From Nostoc sp. PCC 7107 (lineage in GTDB: Bacteria > Cyanobacteriota > Cyanobacteriia > Cyanobacteriales > Nostocaceae), in assembly GCF_000316625.1 (NCBI RefSeq), contig NC_019676.1, positions 5,040,501 through 5,104,500 on the forward strand: a stretch of 64,000 nt of DNA, written 5' to 3'. Below the pieces are notes generated by a model that made no database searches, was not told the DNA's origin, and saw nothing but the letters and a program-made list of their open reading frames with translations. The translations under genes were made by a program, and so were the position numbers. This document shows, one piece after another, positions 17,933-26,464 of this stretch; the first letter of the stretch is position 1, and each line of letters starts with the position of its first letter.

Positions 17933-19228
17933 TTGATTGAGCGTTATACCTTGCCCGAAATGGGCAACCTGTGGACTGAATTTTATAAATTCCAAACCTG
18001 GCTTCAGGTAGAGATTGCAGCTTGTGAAGCCCAAGCTGAACTGGGTTACATTCCCTCTAGTGCAGTTGCGGAAATCAAAGCTAAGGCTAATTTTGAGCCT
18101 CAGCGGATTCTCGAAATTGAAGCGGAAGTCCGTCATGATGTCATCGCTTTCTTGACAAATGTCAATGAATATGTTGGTGAAGCGGGACGTTATATTCACC
18201 TAGGCTTAACCAGTTCTGATGTATTGGATACAGCTTTAGCACTGCAAATGGTTGCTAGTTTGGATGTAATATCCCAAAGACTGGCAGATTTGATTGAGGC
18301 AATTCGTCACAAGGCACGGAAACATAAAAATACCGTGATGATTGGGCGATCGCATGGTATCCACGCCGAACCCATCACCTTTGGTTTTAAGTTGGCTGGG
18401 TGGTTGGCGGAAGTATTGCGTCATCAAGAAAGGCTGAAAACTCTCCGGGAAACCATTGCTGTGGGCAAAATTTCCGGTGCGGTGGGAACTTATGCCAACA
18501 TTGAACCCCGTGTGGAAGCGATCGCCTGTGAAAAACTCGGACTCAAACCGGATACAGCTTCCACACAAGTAATTTCCCGCGATCGTCACGCCGATTACGT
18601 ACAGCAATTGGCATTACTGGCGGCATCCATTGAACGTTTTGCTGTGGAAATTCGCAATCTGCAAAAAACAGACGTTTTGGAAGTTGAAGAATTCTTCGCC
18701 AAAGGCCAAAAAGGTTCCAGTGCAATGCCCCACAAACGCAATCCCATCCGTTCTGAAAGATTAACGGGGATGGCGCGTTTGGTGAGAAGCCATGCAGGTG
18801 CAACCTTAGAAAACGTGGCTTTGTGGCATGAACGGGACATTTCCCACAGTTCTGTAGAACGGGTGGTATTGCCAGACGCGTGTATTTTGACGCACTTTAT
18901 GTTGGTAGAAATCACCGACTTAGTGACAAATCTACTGGTGTATCCTGAGAACATGGCGCGAAATCTCAACTGTTATGGCGGTGTAGTCTTCAGCCAAAGA
19001 GTGCTACTCACCTTAATAGACAAAGGTTTAAACCGAGAAGAAGCTTATGCGATCGTGCAACAAAGCGCCCACGCTGCTTGGAATCAGCCAGAAGGACATT
19101 TCCACGACTTAATTAGTCAAGATCCGCGAGTTACAGCAAAACTCTCACCCGCAGAAATTGAAAAGTGTTTTGATCCGCAGCACCATCTCCAGCATTTGGA
19201 TGAAGTTTACAAGCGCTTGGATATTTAA
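17933..19228 (+). CDS. purB: Adenylosuccinate lyase
   Basis: The 431-residue enzyme of the fumarase/aspartase superfamily has the signature GSSAMPHKRNPIRSE near residue 260, the catalytic His segment GRSHGIHAEPITFG and LGLTSSDVLDTALALQ. It cleaves adenylosuccinate to AMP and fumarate and acts earlier in purine synthesis on SAICAR. The start must be TTG at 17933: the conserved N-terminus IERYTLPEMGNLW follows directly, and no ATG or GTG lies in frame before an upstream stop. A GC-rich hairpin terminator follows. An unusual start codon on a housekeeping gene may lower translation. Confidence 0.93.
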   Translation: MIERYTLPEMGNLWTEFYKFQTWLQVEIAACEAQAELGYIPSSAVAEIKAKANFEPQRILEIEAEVRHDVIAFLTNVNEYVGEAGRYIHLGLTSSDVLDTALALQMVASLDVISQRLADLIEAIRHKARKHKNTVMIGRSHGIHAEPITFGFKLAGWLAEVLRHQERLKTLRETIAVGKISGAVGTYANIEPRVEAIACEKLGLKPDTASTQVISRDRHADYVQQLALLAASIERFAVEIRNLQKTDVLEVEEFFAKGQKGSSAMPHKRNPIRSERLTGMARLVRSHAGATLENVALWHERDISHSSVERVVLPDACILTHFMLVEITDLVTNLLVYPENMARNLNCYGGVVFSQRVLLTLIDKGLNREEAYAIVQQSAHAAWNQPEGHFHDLISQDPRVTAKLSPAEIEKCFDPQHHLQHLDEVYKRLDI

Positions 19229-19232
19229 TTTT

Positions 19233-19260
19233 TCCCCCCTTTCGGGGGGATTTAAATAAA
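19233..19260 (+). terminator. Terminator after purB
   Basis: TCCCCCC (19233-19239) and GGGGGGA (19244-19250) form a strong 7-bp stem with a TTTC loop, followed by TTTAAATAAA. The T tract is short, so it may only be partly efficient. Confidence 0.55.
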
Positions 19261-19450
19261 GAATGCTGAATACTCTTATTTTTACTTAGCACGGGCTAAA
19301 CGCCCCGCTACGCTCTAAGCGCAGCTATGCCCACAGAGCTTTACAGCACCCAGTAAGGTAAAAATCATCGTTAAATCATTTCTCTTTGTGCTGGAATTTT
19401 TATTAGCCCTGGGTAATATAAAGAACAAATACTTATTTACAATTGCCCTA

Positions 19451-19999
19451 ATGGTTGAAATATTTGCCATACTTTCTGCTTCTGCGGCAGCAGGGTTAAG
19501 AATAGGCATACCCCTATTAATTATCGGACTGTTGCAGGGCAGCAACTTGTGGTCACAGACTCCAATTTTATCTCACATTTCCCCGCAGATTTTGTTAGTT
19601 ATTCTCACCAGTTGGTCATTATTAGAATTCTTTGGTAGCAAAAAACTGCTGGGACAAAGAGTAATACAAGTAGTTGAGTTATTTTTATCTCCACTTGTGG
19701 GGGCAATTATGGGTTTAGCTGTCGCTTCCGCCACAACTACACCTGCTTGGTTGATTGCCTTAACAGGTGGATTATTAGCCTTAGTATTACAACTTGTGCA
19801 AATTGGTTGGTTTTATCGCTTGCGCGGCTTACCTTTGTGGGCAGCTTTTTTGCAAGATACCCTCTGTATTGCTTTAGTGTTGTTCGCCTTTGGTGCGCCT
19901 TGGCAAGGAGGATTAATTGCTTTGATATTGCTGTGGTTTGCCGTGCGTAGTGCTAAACAATGGTATGACTGGCGTTATCAAAAGAAACGTATTTATTAA
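19451..19999 (+). CDS. DUF4126 family membrane protein
   Basis: From the ATG at 19451 the protein is 182 residues and begins MVEIFAILSASAAAGLRIGI, the usual start of DUF4126 proteins. An in-frame ATG at 19388 would add 21 residues not typical of the family. It has five or more hydrophobic segments and a basic C-terminal tail (WYDWRYQKKRIY), so it is an inner-membrane protein. The function of the family is unknown. A clear terminator follows at 20078. Confidence 0.8.
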   Translation: MVEIFAILSASAAAGLRIGIPLLIIGLLQGSNLWSQTPILSHISPQILLVILTSWSLLEFFGSKKLLGQRVIQVVELFLSPLVGAIMGLAVASATTTPAWLIALTGGLLALVLQLVQIGWFYRLRGLPLWAAFLQDTLCIALVLFAFGAPWQGGLIALILLWFAVRSAKQWYDWRYQKKRIY

Positions 20000-20077
20000 T
20001 CTAGTAATATTACAACAAAATTCAGAATTTACAATAATAGGCTTTGATATAGTAATCATATTTCATTTTTGAAAAAC

Positions 20078-20111
20078 AGAAACGTTATTCTGCTACGTTT
20101 CTACTTTTTTT
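20078..20111 (+). terminator. Terminator after the DUF4126 gene
   Basis: AGAAACGT (20078-20085) pairs perfectly with ACGTTTCT (20095-20102) and is followed by ACTTTTTTT. Confidence 0.75.
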
Positions 20112-20360
20112 ATGAATGTTTAACCCAAAAACTAATATACCTGAACTTGGGCTAAACCATAGAGAACTTCTCATTTTTTCAACGCTCAAATCTTGATGTA
20201 GCCGTCATACACCCTACGGAATTAAACTGGACAGATATCTGGTGAGTGTGAATCTCTATAAACAAAACCTGCTCTAATGGTTTATAGACATAATTCCCCT
20301 ACTAGTGATAGGGTTGTCAGTTGCTCAAGCTAAACACTGTAGTTATCTAGGTAGTTTTGC

Positions 20361-21212
20361 ATGGTACTGGATATCTCTTCTTTGCCGTTGGCATTTCAAT
20401 TCACTTCCCCAGGCCCGATTTTGGTGAAAATTGGCCCATTAACTATCCGCTGGTATGGCTTGTTGATTGCTACGGCGGTGTTAGTGGGTGTTAGCCTTTC
20501 TCAGTACTTGGCAAAGCGCCGTAATGTTAATCCAGAGTTGCTGAGTGATTTGTCAATTTGGCTGGTAATTGGGGCAATTCCCGCAGCAAGACTATATTAT
20601 GTTTTGTTTGAATGGGCAGAATATGTCAAGCGCCCAGAAAAAATTATCGCTATTTGGGAAGGTGGTATTGCGATTCACGGTGCAATTATCGGTGGAACAA
20701 TAGCCGCCTTAATTTTTGCCAAACTCAAGCGAGTTTCTTTTTGGCAATTAGCAGATTTAGTTGCACCTTCTCTAATTTTAGGACAGGCGATCGGGCGGTG
20801 GGGCAATTTCTTTAACTCGGAAGCTTTTGGTAGTCCGACTAATTTACCTTGGAAGTTATATATTTCCCCAGAACGCCGTCCTTCTGGATTAGAAAATTTT
20901 GAATATTTCCATCCCACCTTTTTGTATGAATCACTGTGGGATTTAATGGTGTTTGCCTTGCTGTTAAATTTATTTTTGCGAGGTGTGTCTGGTAAGCTAC
21001 GCCTAAAAACAGGCACTTTAATTATGGCTTACTTAACAGCTTACAGCACAGGTCGCTTTTGGATTGAAGGTTTACGCACTGATAGTTTAATGCTGGGGCC
21101 GTTGAGAATAGCTCAAGTTGTGAGTTTAACAGGCATTCTCGCTGGTTTAGCTGGTTTAGCTTGGTTGTATTATCGTAAACGTCCTTTACCTGATGTGGTT
21201 GCAACTGAATAA
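20361..21212 (+). CDS. lgt: Phosphatidylglycerol--prolipoprotein diacylglyceryl transferase
   Basis: The 283-residue polytopic membrane enzyme shows the Lgt signature [13 protein letters not shown] (about 143-155), the conserved [12 protein letters not shown] near the N-terminus, the essential-His segment [10 protein letters not shown] and the C-terminal [14 protein letters not shown]. It moves diacylglycerol from phosphatidylglycerol to the lipobox cysteine of prelipoproteins, such as the FrtA-like protein of this window. About 360 bp precede it without a gene, apart from the terminator at 20078. Confidence 0.95.
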   Translation: MVLDISSLPLAFQFTSPGPILVKIGPLTIRWYGLLIATAVLVGVSLSQYLAKRRNVNPELLSDLSIWLVIGAIPAARLYYVLFEWAEYVKRPEKIIAIWEGGIAIHGAIIGGTIAALIFAKLKRVSFWQLADLVAPSLILGQAIGRWGNFFNSEAFGSPTNLPWKLYISPERRPSGLENFEYFHPTFLYESLWDLMVFALLLNLFLRGVSGKLRLKTGTLIMAYLTAYSTGRFWIEGLRTDSLMLGPLRIAQVVSLTGILAGLAGLAWLYYRKRPLPDVVATE

Positions 21213-21263
21213 GTAAAAAGTAAAAAGTAAAAAGGTAAAAATTTTGAATTTCTTTATTAAGCA

Positions 21264-21297
21264 AAAATAAAAAATGCCCCAGATTTGATTCTAGGGC
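21264..21297 (-). terminator. Leftward terminator with no gene in front of it
   Basis: On the minus strand GCCCTAGA (21297-21290) pairs with TCTGGGGC (21283-21276), including one U-G pair, across the 6-nt loop ATCAAA. It is followed by ATTTTTTATTTTT. On the plus strand the same stem has a C-A mismatch and no T tract, so the signal points left. No minus-strand gene lies to the right within reach, which suggests a small RNA or a cobM antisense transcript ending here. Confidence 0.55.
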
Positions 21298-21435
21298 TTA
21301 ACCAGGGTGCATCTACCATTCCACTCTTCTATAGTTAGAGGGTTAATCCGGAAGGATACTGAGAAAATGCCAAAAAATTTTTTGGAGAATTTTTTTGTTC
21401 CGGGTAAATACGGAGAAATAATATAAGTTTTTTGT

Positions 21436-22212
21436 ATGGAAACTCAGCTAAATTTTCTAAAAGCAGCCGTTTATATTGTAGGTGCGGGGCCGGGAGACCC
21501 TGATTTATTAACTGTTAAGGCACAAAAGCTTCTCTCTAGGGCAGATGTAATTTTATTTGCTGATGCTTTAGTTCCTGAACAAATTTTAAATCTGTGCCGA
21601 CCAGATGCGGAAATTATTCCGACTGCGGATAAGACTTTAGAAGAGATTGTAGCCTTGATGGTGGAACGGGTGCGATCGCAACAAAAATCTCTGGTTCGTC
21701 TCCACTCTGGCGATCCCAGTCTCTACAGTGCTGTTCACGAACAAATGCAAATGCTGGCTGATGCTGATATTCCTTTTGAAGTTGTCCCAGGAATTAGCGC
21801 CTTTCAAGCAGCCGCAGCCAAACTCAAGGTAGAATTAACAGTCCCCGGTTTAGTTCAAACTATCATCCTCACTCGCATCAGCGGGCGTACCGAAGTCCCA
21901 TCAACAGAAGAGTTAGCCAGCCTCGCCGCCCATCACGCGAGTTTGTGTTTGTATCTCAGCGCGCGTCATGTCGAAAACGCCCAAGCTAAATTACTCGAAC
22001 ATTACCTCAGTGATACCCCTGTGGCGATTTGCTTTCGTCTATGCTGGCCTGATGAAAAAATTCGGGTTGTCCCCCTCACCCAAATGGTGGAATGCACCCA
22101 GCAAGAAAATCTTATTCGCACCACGCTTTATATAATTAGTCCTGCACTGAAAGCGGCAAACGGGCGATCGCACTTATATAATCCTGAATATCATCATTTA
22201 TTTCGTGCTTAA
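21436..22212 (+). CDS. cobM: Precorrin-4 C(11)-methyltransferase
   Basis: The 258-residue SAM-dependent tetrapyrrole methylase has the loop VYIVGAGPGDPDLLTVKA at residues 12-29, LVRLHSGDPSLYSAVHEQ and VVPGISAFQAAAAKL. The arrangement is that of CobM/CbiF, which methylates C-11 of precorrin-4 (or cobalt-precorrin-4) in the corrin branch of cobalamin synthesis. The upstream region holds a perfect 16-bp palindrome (CCAAAAAATTTTTTGG, 21370-21385). I find no cobalamin riboswitch-like boxes. No other cob genes are adjacent. Confidence 0.9.
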   Translation: METQLNFLKAAVYIVGAGPGDPDLLTVKAQKLLSRADVILFADALVPEQILNLCRPDAEIIPTADKTLEEIVALMVERVRSQQKSLVRLHSGDPSLYSAVHEQMQMLADADIPFEVVPGISAFQAAAAKLKVELTVPGLVQTIILTRISGRTEVPSTEELASLAAHHASLCLYLSARHVENAQAKLLEHYLSDTPVAICFRLCWPDEKIRVVPLTQMVECTQQENLIRTTLYIISPALKAANGRSHLYNPEYHHLFRA

Positions 22213-22307
22213 CCATTTATCAGTTTCCTCATCTTTGCGTTCTCTGCGCCTCTGCGGTTAGATAAACTTAACAGTGGAAATAAAGTCAAAAAGTCTAATT
22301 CAGTACT

Positions 22308-22661
22308 ATGCCATTAATTAAAGTACAAACTTCAGTATCTGCACCTGCAAAACCTGAAGTTGAGACGATGCTGAAGAGTTTGTCAGGGAAATTAGCCAAA
22401 CATTTAGGTAAACCAGAATCTTATGTGATGACAGCCTTTGAAGCCGATGTTCCTATGACTTTTGCGGGAACTACAGACCCGGTTTGTTACATCGAAATTA
22501 AAAGTGTTGGGATGATGAAGCCTAACCAAACTGAAGCAATGAGTCAAGATTTTTGTCGGCAGATTAATCAAGCTTTAGGTGTACCACAAAATCGGATTTA
22601 CATAGAATTTGCGGATGCTACAGGTGCAATGTGGGGCTGGAATAGCACAACATTTGGCTAG
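22308..22661 (+). CDS. Phenylpyruvate tautomerase / MIF-like protein
   Basis: The 117-residue protein of the tautomerase superfamily (MIF branch) keeps the N-terminal Pro after Met, the catalytic base of the family. PLIKVQTSVSAP, YVMTAFEADVPMTFAGT and the C-terminal RIYIEFADATGAMWGWN segment match. It probably forms a trimer and interconverts keto and enol forms of phenylpyruvate or a similar acid; the physiological role in cyanobacteria is unknown. A MITE begins 15 bp after its stop. Confidence 0.85.
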   Translation: MPLIKVQTSVSAPAKPEVETMLKSLSGKLAKHLGKPESYVMTAFEADVPMTFAGTTDPVCYIEIKSVGMMKPNQTEAMSQDFCRQINQALGVPQNRIYIEFADATGAMWGWNSTTFG

Positions 22662-22675
22662 TTTTGGAAAAAATT

Positions 22676-22806
22676 TAAGTAGGTCGGTTTTAAAAATTGT
22701 CGTTATGACAAGGCAGGAGGCAGGAGGCAGAAGGCAGGAGGGAAGAGGTTTTCAAGCCACTTTACTTTTCGTTACATAGTTCTGTTTATTTGCACCGTTC
22801 TACTTA
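22676..22806 (+). mobile_element. MITE-like element, copy A
   Basis: This 131-bp element has imperfect 13-bp terminal inverted repeats: TAAGTAGGTCGGT at the left and ACCGTTCTACTTA at the right (11 of 13 positions complementary). Its centre is a heptanucleotide array (GGCAGGA/GGCAGAA, about 22711-22741). It shares both arms nearly base for base with 57943-58114, and is related to 2879-3024 in inverse orientation. It encodes nothing and sits directly behind the MIF-like gene. Confidence 0.75.
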
Positions 22807-23239
22807 CCTAGTTGTATTTAAATAGAGATGTGATATTACAGACAACCACGGGAATACTACTCAATACCCGGATTTCTCACCACACCTCGAATGGAGGAGT
22901 AATGAGTAGTGAGTAAGGAGTAATGAGTAAAATTCTTAACTTATTACTTATTACTCATTACTTATTACTTATACGCAAAGCAGCTTGTGAGAAATGCGGG
23001 AATAATGTATCTCCTGTGGTGTCTCTAATTACGAATAGTTTTATCAAAACAGAATTTAGGAGTCAGAATTCAGAATTGAATTCTATGCGACTGGCGGATA
23101 GCGATTCTTCTTCAAGAGTTCATCTAATCTTGATGAAATTACTAAGACTTTATCTGAATTTAAGGGTTTTTTCTCTTAAAAATCCGAAAAATCCTAAGTT
23201 AAATTTGAAGCTGAGAGTAATCAAACTTTAGGACTGATT
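22807..23239. other. Intergenic region with repeated TAATGAGTA words
   Basis: Between 22900 and 22970 there is an imperfect inverted repeat built of AGTAATGAGTA on one arm and TACTCATTACT on the other. The open frame that crosses it (22923-23231) has no protein-like composition and I reject it. The promoter of the interrupted secreted-protein gene should lie at its right end. Confidence 0.4.
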
Positions 23240-23360
23240 ATGAACAACTTTTATCAGATACAAAATAAGAGGCTATTTATAAAGTAAATCTAAAAGCGAA
23301 AAGAAAAGAGTTATGACAACGATAAGATACATTAAACGTAGTGTATTTACATAGTTAGGT

Positions 23361-23744
23361 ATGGCGCGAAAGTCTTACCCCACAGACTTAACAGATATGG
23401 AGTGGGAAATCCTAGCCCCCTTGATTCCACCAGCGAAAGAAGGAGGACACCCGCGCACAACTGATATGCGGGAGGTATGCAACGCTATCTACTATCACCT
23501 GAAGACAGGATGCCAATGGAATATGCTTCCGGGAGACTTCCCGCCCAGCTCAACTGTATACAACTACTACCGCAAATGGCAGCGCAAAGGGGTATGGGAA
23601 AAATTAAACCATTCATTACGCGGTCAGGTTCGCTTAAAATTAGGTAAATCAACACAACCCAGCGCCCTCGCCGCAGACAGTCAGTCAGTTAAAACTGACC
23701 AAAAAAGGGGGATGTGTACGGTTTTGATGGCGGTAAAAAGGTAA
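23361..23744 (+). CDS. IS5-family transposase, OrfA part
   Basis: The 127-residue N-terminal part has the DUF4096-type DNA-binding start (YPTDLTDMEWEILAPLIPP, NAIYYHLKTGCQWNMLP) and the first catalytic Asp in LAADSQSVKTDQKRG. It ends just after an A6G5 run at about 23700-23710, where a -1 shift would enter OrfB. OrfA alone lacks the second Asp and the Glu of the DDE triad and may act as a regulator. Confidence 0.9.
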   Translation: MARKSYPTDLTDMEWEILAPLIPPAKEGGHPRTTDMREVCNAIYYHLKTGCQWNMLPGDFPPSSTVYNYYRKWQRKGVWEKLNHSLRGQVRLKLGKSTQPSALAADSQSVKTDQKRGMCTVLMAVKR

Positions 23745-24154
23745 AAGGGCGAAAGCGACAGACTTTGGTTGATAGCCTGGGATTATTGTTGAAAGTGGTT
23801 GTAAGTGAAGCAAATGCCCCAGAGCGAGTGCTTGCTGCCTATGCTTTGATGGAATTGTTAGAGGAGCGTCCTGAATTACTTGAGAAAGTTGAAGTTTTAT
23901 GGGTTGATTCCGGTTATGACGGTGATAAGTTTGCTCTTTGTGTTTGGTTGATGATCCAAGCTCATGTTGAAGTCATACGGCGTACCGAGTCAGAATTTCA
24001 GGTTTTACCGAAACGTTGGGTAGTCGAAAGAACATTTGGGTGGTTTAACCAATATCATCGTCTCAGCAAAGATTATGAGCGCCTACCCGAAATGAGTGAA
24101 GCTGCTATATATGCTGTTATGACTCGGATTATGTTGCGTCGTCTTGTCGTCTAA
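23714..24154 (+). CDS. IS5-family transposase, OrfB part
   Basis: This is the C-terminal catalytic part in the -1 frame relative to OrfA, overlapping it by about 30 bp. YGFDGGKKVKGRKRQTLVDS continues the transposase without loss at the A6G5 slip site. The second Asp is in LWVDSGYDG and the Glu in WVVERTFGWFNQYHRLSKDY. Functional transposase is probably the OrfAB fusion made by programmed frameshifting, as in the IS427 group. Confidence 0.88.
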   Translation: MYGFDGGKKVKGRKRQTLVDSLGLLLKVVVSEANAPERVLAAYALMELLEERPELLEKVEVLWVDSGYDGDKFALCVWLMIQAHVEVIRRTESEFQVLPKRWVVERTFGWFNQYHRLSKDYERLPEMSEAAIYAVMTRIMLRRLVV

Positions 24155-24670
24155 AGATTTACTTTATAAATAGTCTCTAAGTCTTTTTCGCTAATTTTAG
24201 CTACAGCTTCACTACTAGCAGGAATTGTCGGCTTATCTTCATCTGCGAGTGCAGCACAATTAGAATCTACTCCAGTTTCAGCAGTTAATAATCAGATGAT
24301 TGCAAAAACATCTGTTTGCCCTCGCTATGCAGGTGGTGGACGGTTAGAAGCTTATTTTGAAACTACTAATTTTTATATTCATATTTGTAGTAAAAATGGC
24401 AACCTGTTTTATACAGGGATTTCTAAGTCAACTGGTAAAGGTATCCGTTCTCTCCGTGCTTACTCCGAAGAAGGTACAGGATATGTGGCTACGAATAACA
24501 ATTATGAATATGTAGTAAATGGTGCAGGCTTGGAGATTCTCAAAAATGGTCGGGTTATCCAAACAGACCGAGTAATTAAATATGTAAGTGGATATTAAAA
24601 TCAAAGATGCAATTTTTTGGCGTAACAGCTTAGGATAGAGATCCAAGTCTCAACTCGTAAGTCTTTTCCT

Positions 24671-25738
24671 ATGTCTGCTACGCCATCAATTTCTCAAGTT
24701 AAATCACCCGCCCCTAAAACATTAGAAATTCCTCCCCTACTCGGTGCTTCGGTTAGCGAGTTAACTGCTTGGGTACAGCAGCAGGGACAACCAGCTTACC
24801 GAGGTAAACAATTACATGATTGGATTTATCATCAGCAGGTGCGATCGCTTGCTGATATTTCTGTGTTTCCCAAACAATGGCGTTCAGAAATTGCAGATAT
24901 CCCTGTTGGGCGTTCCACTATCCACCTCCGCAAAGTTGCACCAGATGGTACAGTCAAGTATCTGCTGCAATTAGCTGATGGGCAAATTATCGAAACTGTG
25001 GGGATTCCCTCTGATAGGCGGTTAACTGTGTGCGTTTCTACCCAGGTGGGCTGTGCAATGGCTTGCGATTTCTGCGCCACTGGTAAAGGTGGCTATAAAC
25101 GCAACTTAGCCCGTCATGAAATCATTGATCAGGTGTTAACTGTACAAGAGGACTTTGAGGAAAGAGTTAGCAATGTGGTGTTCATGGGATTGGGTGAACC
25201 ATTGCTAAATGTTGATAATGTCTTAGGTTCAATTACATCTTTAAATCAAGATGTGGGGATTGGACAGCGGATGCTAACTGTTTCTACAGTCGGAATTCGC
25301 AATCGCATTCGTCAATTTGCCCAACATAATTTGCAAGTTACCCTCGCGGTGAGTCTCCACGCCCCTAACCAAGCACTCCGTGAAAAACTTATCCCCAGCG
25401 CCCGCTTTTATCCTCTCGAAGATTTACTGGCTGAATGTCGGGAATATGTAGCCATTACAGGCCGCCGTGTCACTTTTGAATATGTCTTGCTGGCTGGTGT
25501 GAACGATTTACCAAAAAACGCCTTGGAATTATCACAATGTCTGCGAGGATTCCAAAACCATGTTAACTTGATTCCCTATAACCCAATTCAAGAAGTTGAT
25601 TATCAACGTCCTAGTAGCGATCGCATTCAAGCTTTTGTAAATGTTCTCCAACAGCAAAACACTGCTGTCAGCGTTCGCTATTCTCGTGGTTTAGAAGCTG
25701 ATGCAGCTTGTGGACAACTGAGAATGACTAAAAAGTAA
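24671..25738 (+). CDS. rlmN: 23S rRNA (adenine(2503)-C(2))-methyltransferase
   Basis: The 355-residue radical SAM enzyme has the CX3CX2C cluster motif in [11 protein letters not shown] (Cys128, 132, 135) and the methyl-carrying Cys near the C-terminus in [25 protein letters not shown] and [13 protein letters not shown] are family signatures. It methylates A2503 of 23S rRNA, and in E. coli also A37 of some tRNAs. It stands alone, downstream of the interrupted secreted-protein gene. Confidence 0.95.
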   Translation: MSATPSISQVKSPAPKTLEIPPLLGASVSELTAWVQQQGQPAYRGKQLHDWIYHQQVRSLADISVFPKQWRSEIADIPVGRSTIHLRKVAPDGTVKYLLQLADGQIIETVGIPSDRRLTVCVSTQVGCAMACDFCATGKGGYKRNLARHEIIDQVLTVQEDFEERVSNVVFMGLGEPLLNVDNVLGSITSLNQDVGIGQRMLTVSTVGIRNRIRQFAQHNLQVTLAVSLHAPNQALREKLIPSARFYPLEDLLAECREYVAITGRRVTFEYVLLAGVNDLPKNALELSQCLRGFQNHVNLIPYNPIQEVDYQRPSSDRIQAFVNVLQQQNTAVSVRYSRGLEADAACGQLRMTKK

Positions 25739-25814
25739 ACTGAAGTTTGAAGTATAAAGTATGAAATTAACCCACCCATACTTCACTATTCTTTTGCTTT
25801 TTGCCTTTTTACTT

Positions 25815-25997
25815 TTACCTTTTACTTAGTTGAATTCCAGGGGCGTAAGCTTCAATCACTTTGCCAGTACGTGTGCAACTAATCATCAAGTAATCACAAC
25901 TTGAGCATTGTGTCCGCGTTACTTCGCTATCTAAAATATAATAACGCTCTGCTTTATTACCACAATTTGGGCAGTAAATACTTTGTACTGTGTGCAT
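25815..25997 (-). CDS. Small zinc-ribbon protein
   Basis: The 60-residue product has two CxxC knuckles, CPNC (residues 9-12) and CSSC (32-35), between short beta segments (RYYILDSEVTRTQ), so it is probably a single zinc ribbon. Such cyanobacterial proteins are often labelled PriA in databases, but they are far too short to be a helicase. Function is unknown; nucleic-acid binding is plausible. It converges with rlmN. Confidence 0.75.
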   Translation of the reverse strand: MHTVQSIYCPNCGNKAERYYILDSEVTRTQCSSCDYLMISCTRTGKVIEAYAPGIQLSKR

Positions 25998-26464
25998 TTT
26001 TAAACCCCTGGATGTAACTATTTTTTAACTTTTAGAAATGTTGGTTTAAACTTCGATATTAGGTTTAAACAACTTAACAAACTGCCAAAAGATTGGCTGA
26101 TTTTCTTAAGAAAAACTTTAGCTAAATAAACTTTTACAATGCCTTGATTGATTATTCTAATCTGTAGGAACTTTTATCATCTCACTTTAGATATATAAAT
26201 TCACTGAGAAGTGGGTTGTACTTAGAAATGAGATGATCCCTATGATTAAAACTTTGAGAGAGCTTTATTTTGCGTCATTTCAAATTTTTTACATACTTAT
26301 TTATGTATTCAAAAGTTAATCACCAAGGATTACTGTATATTTGGTAACAAAATCTTAATTTTAAACTTTGCTTAATCTTTATGAAGATGATAGATCAATT
26401 AGTCATCACTGATTTTGACTGCTGAAATTATGCGTCAATTATTTGTCATATTTTCAGGTGAGAT
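25998..26464. other. Intergenic region (467 bp)
   Basis: This AT-rich stretch lies between the zinc-ribbon start and the 3' end of the sensor kinase gene. I see no gene, strong hairpin or repeat. It should contain the zinc-ribbon promoter. Confidence 0.35.

Larger units (their letters stand above)
23269..24177 (+). mobile_element. IS5-family insertion sequence (IS427-like), complete
   Basis: This 909-bp element has near-perfect terminal inverted repeats: GAGGCTATTTATAAAGTAAA at the left, and GAGACTATTTATAAAGTAAA read inward from the right end (one mismatch). A 3-bp target duplication TAA flanks it (23266-23268 and 24178-24180), matching the TNA target of the IS427 group. Inside are two overlapping transposase frames. 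It appears intact and may be mobile. It lies in the leader-coding part of a secreted-protein gene. Confidence 0.93.
23240..24598 (+). pseudogene. Secreted-protein gene interrupted by an IS element
   Basis: ATG at 23240 reads MNNFYQIQN up to the IS (23269-24177). Continuing after one copy of the TAA target duplication (24181 onward), the frame reads KSFSLILATASLLAGIVGLS, then SSASA and AQLES, and runs to TAA at 24598. Removing the IS and one TAA restores an uninterrupted 148-residue protein with a clear signal peptide and an AxA cleavage site. The mature domain (about 110 residues, two Cys: VCPRYAGGG and HICSKNGN) is a small secreted module I cannot name. An ATG at 24296 could still initiate a leaderless product, but it would not be exported. 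Confidence 0.85.

Noticed and set aside
21213-21435. Cobalamin riboswitch before cobM
   Set aside because: I looked for the conserved GCCACTG-type B12 box on both strands and did not find it; the region instead has a leftward terminator and a palindrome.
22711-22741. CRISPR array from the short repeats
   Set aside because: The repeats are contiguous 7-bp units without unique spacers; they are heptanucleotide repeats.
22923-23231. 102-codon plus-strand frame
   Set aside because: Built from TAATGAGTA/TTATTACT repeats and low-complexity Asn/Lys/Leu text; no ribosome site.
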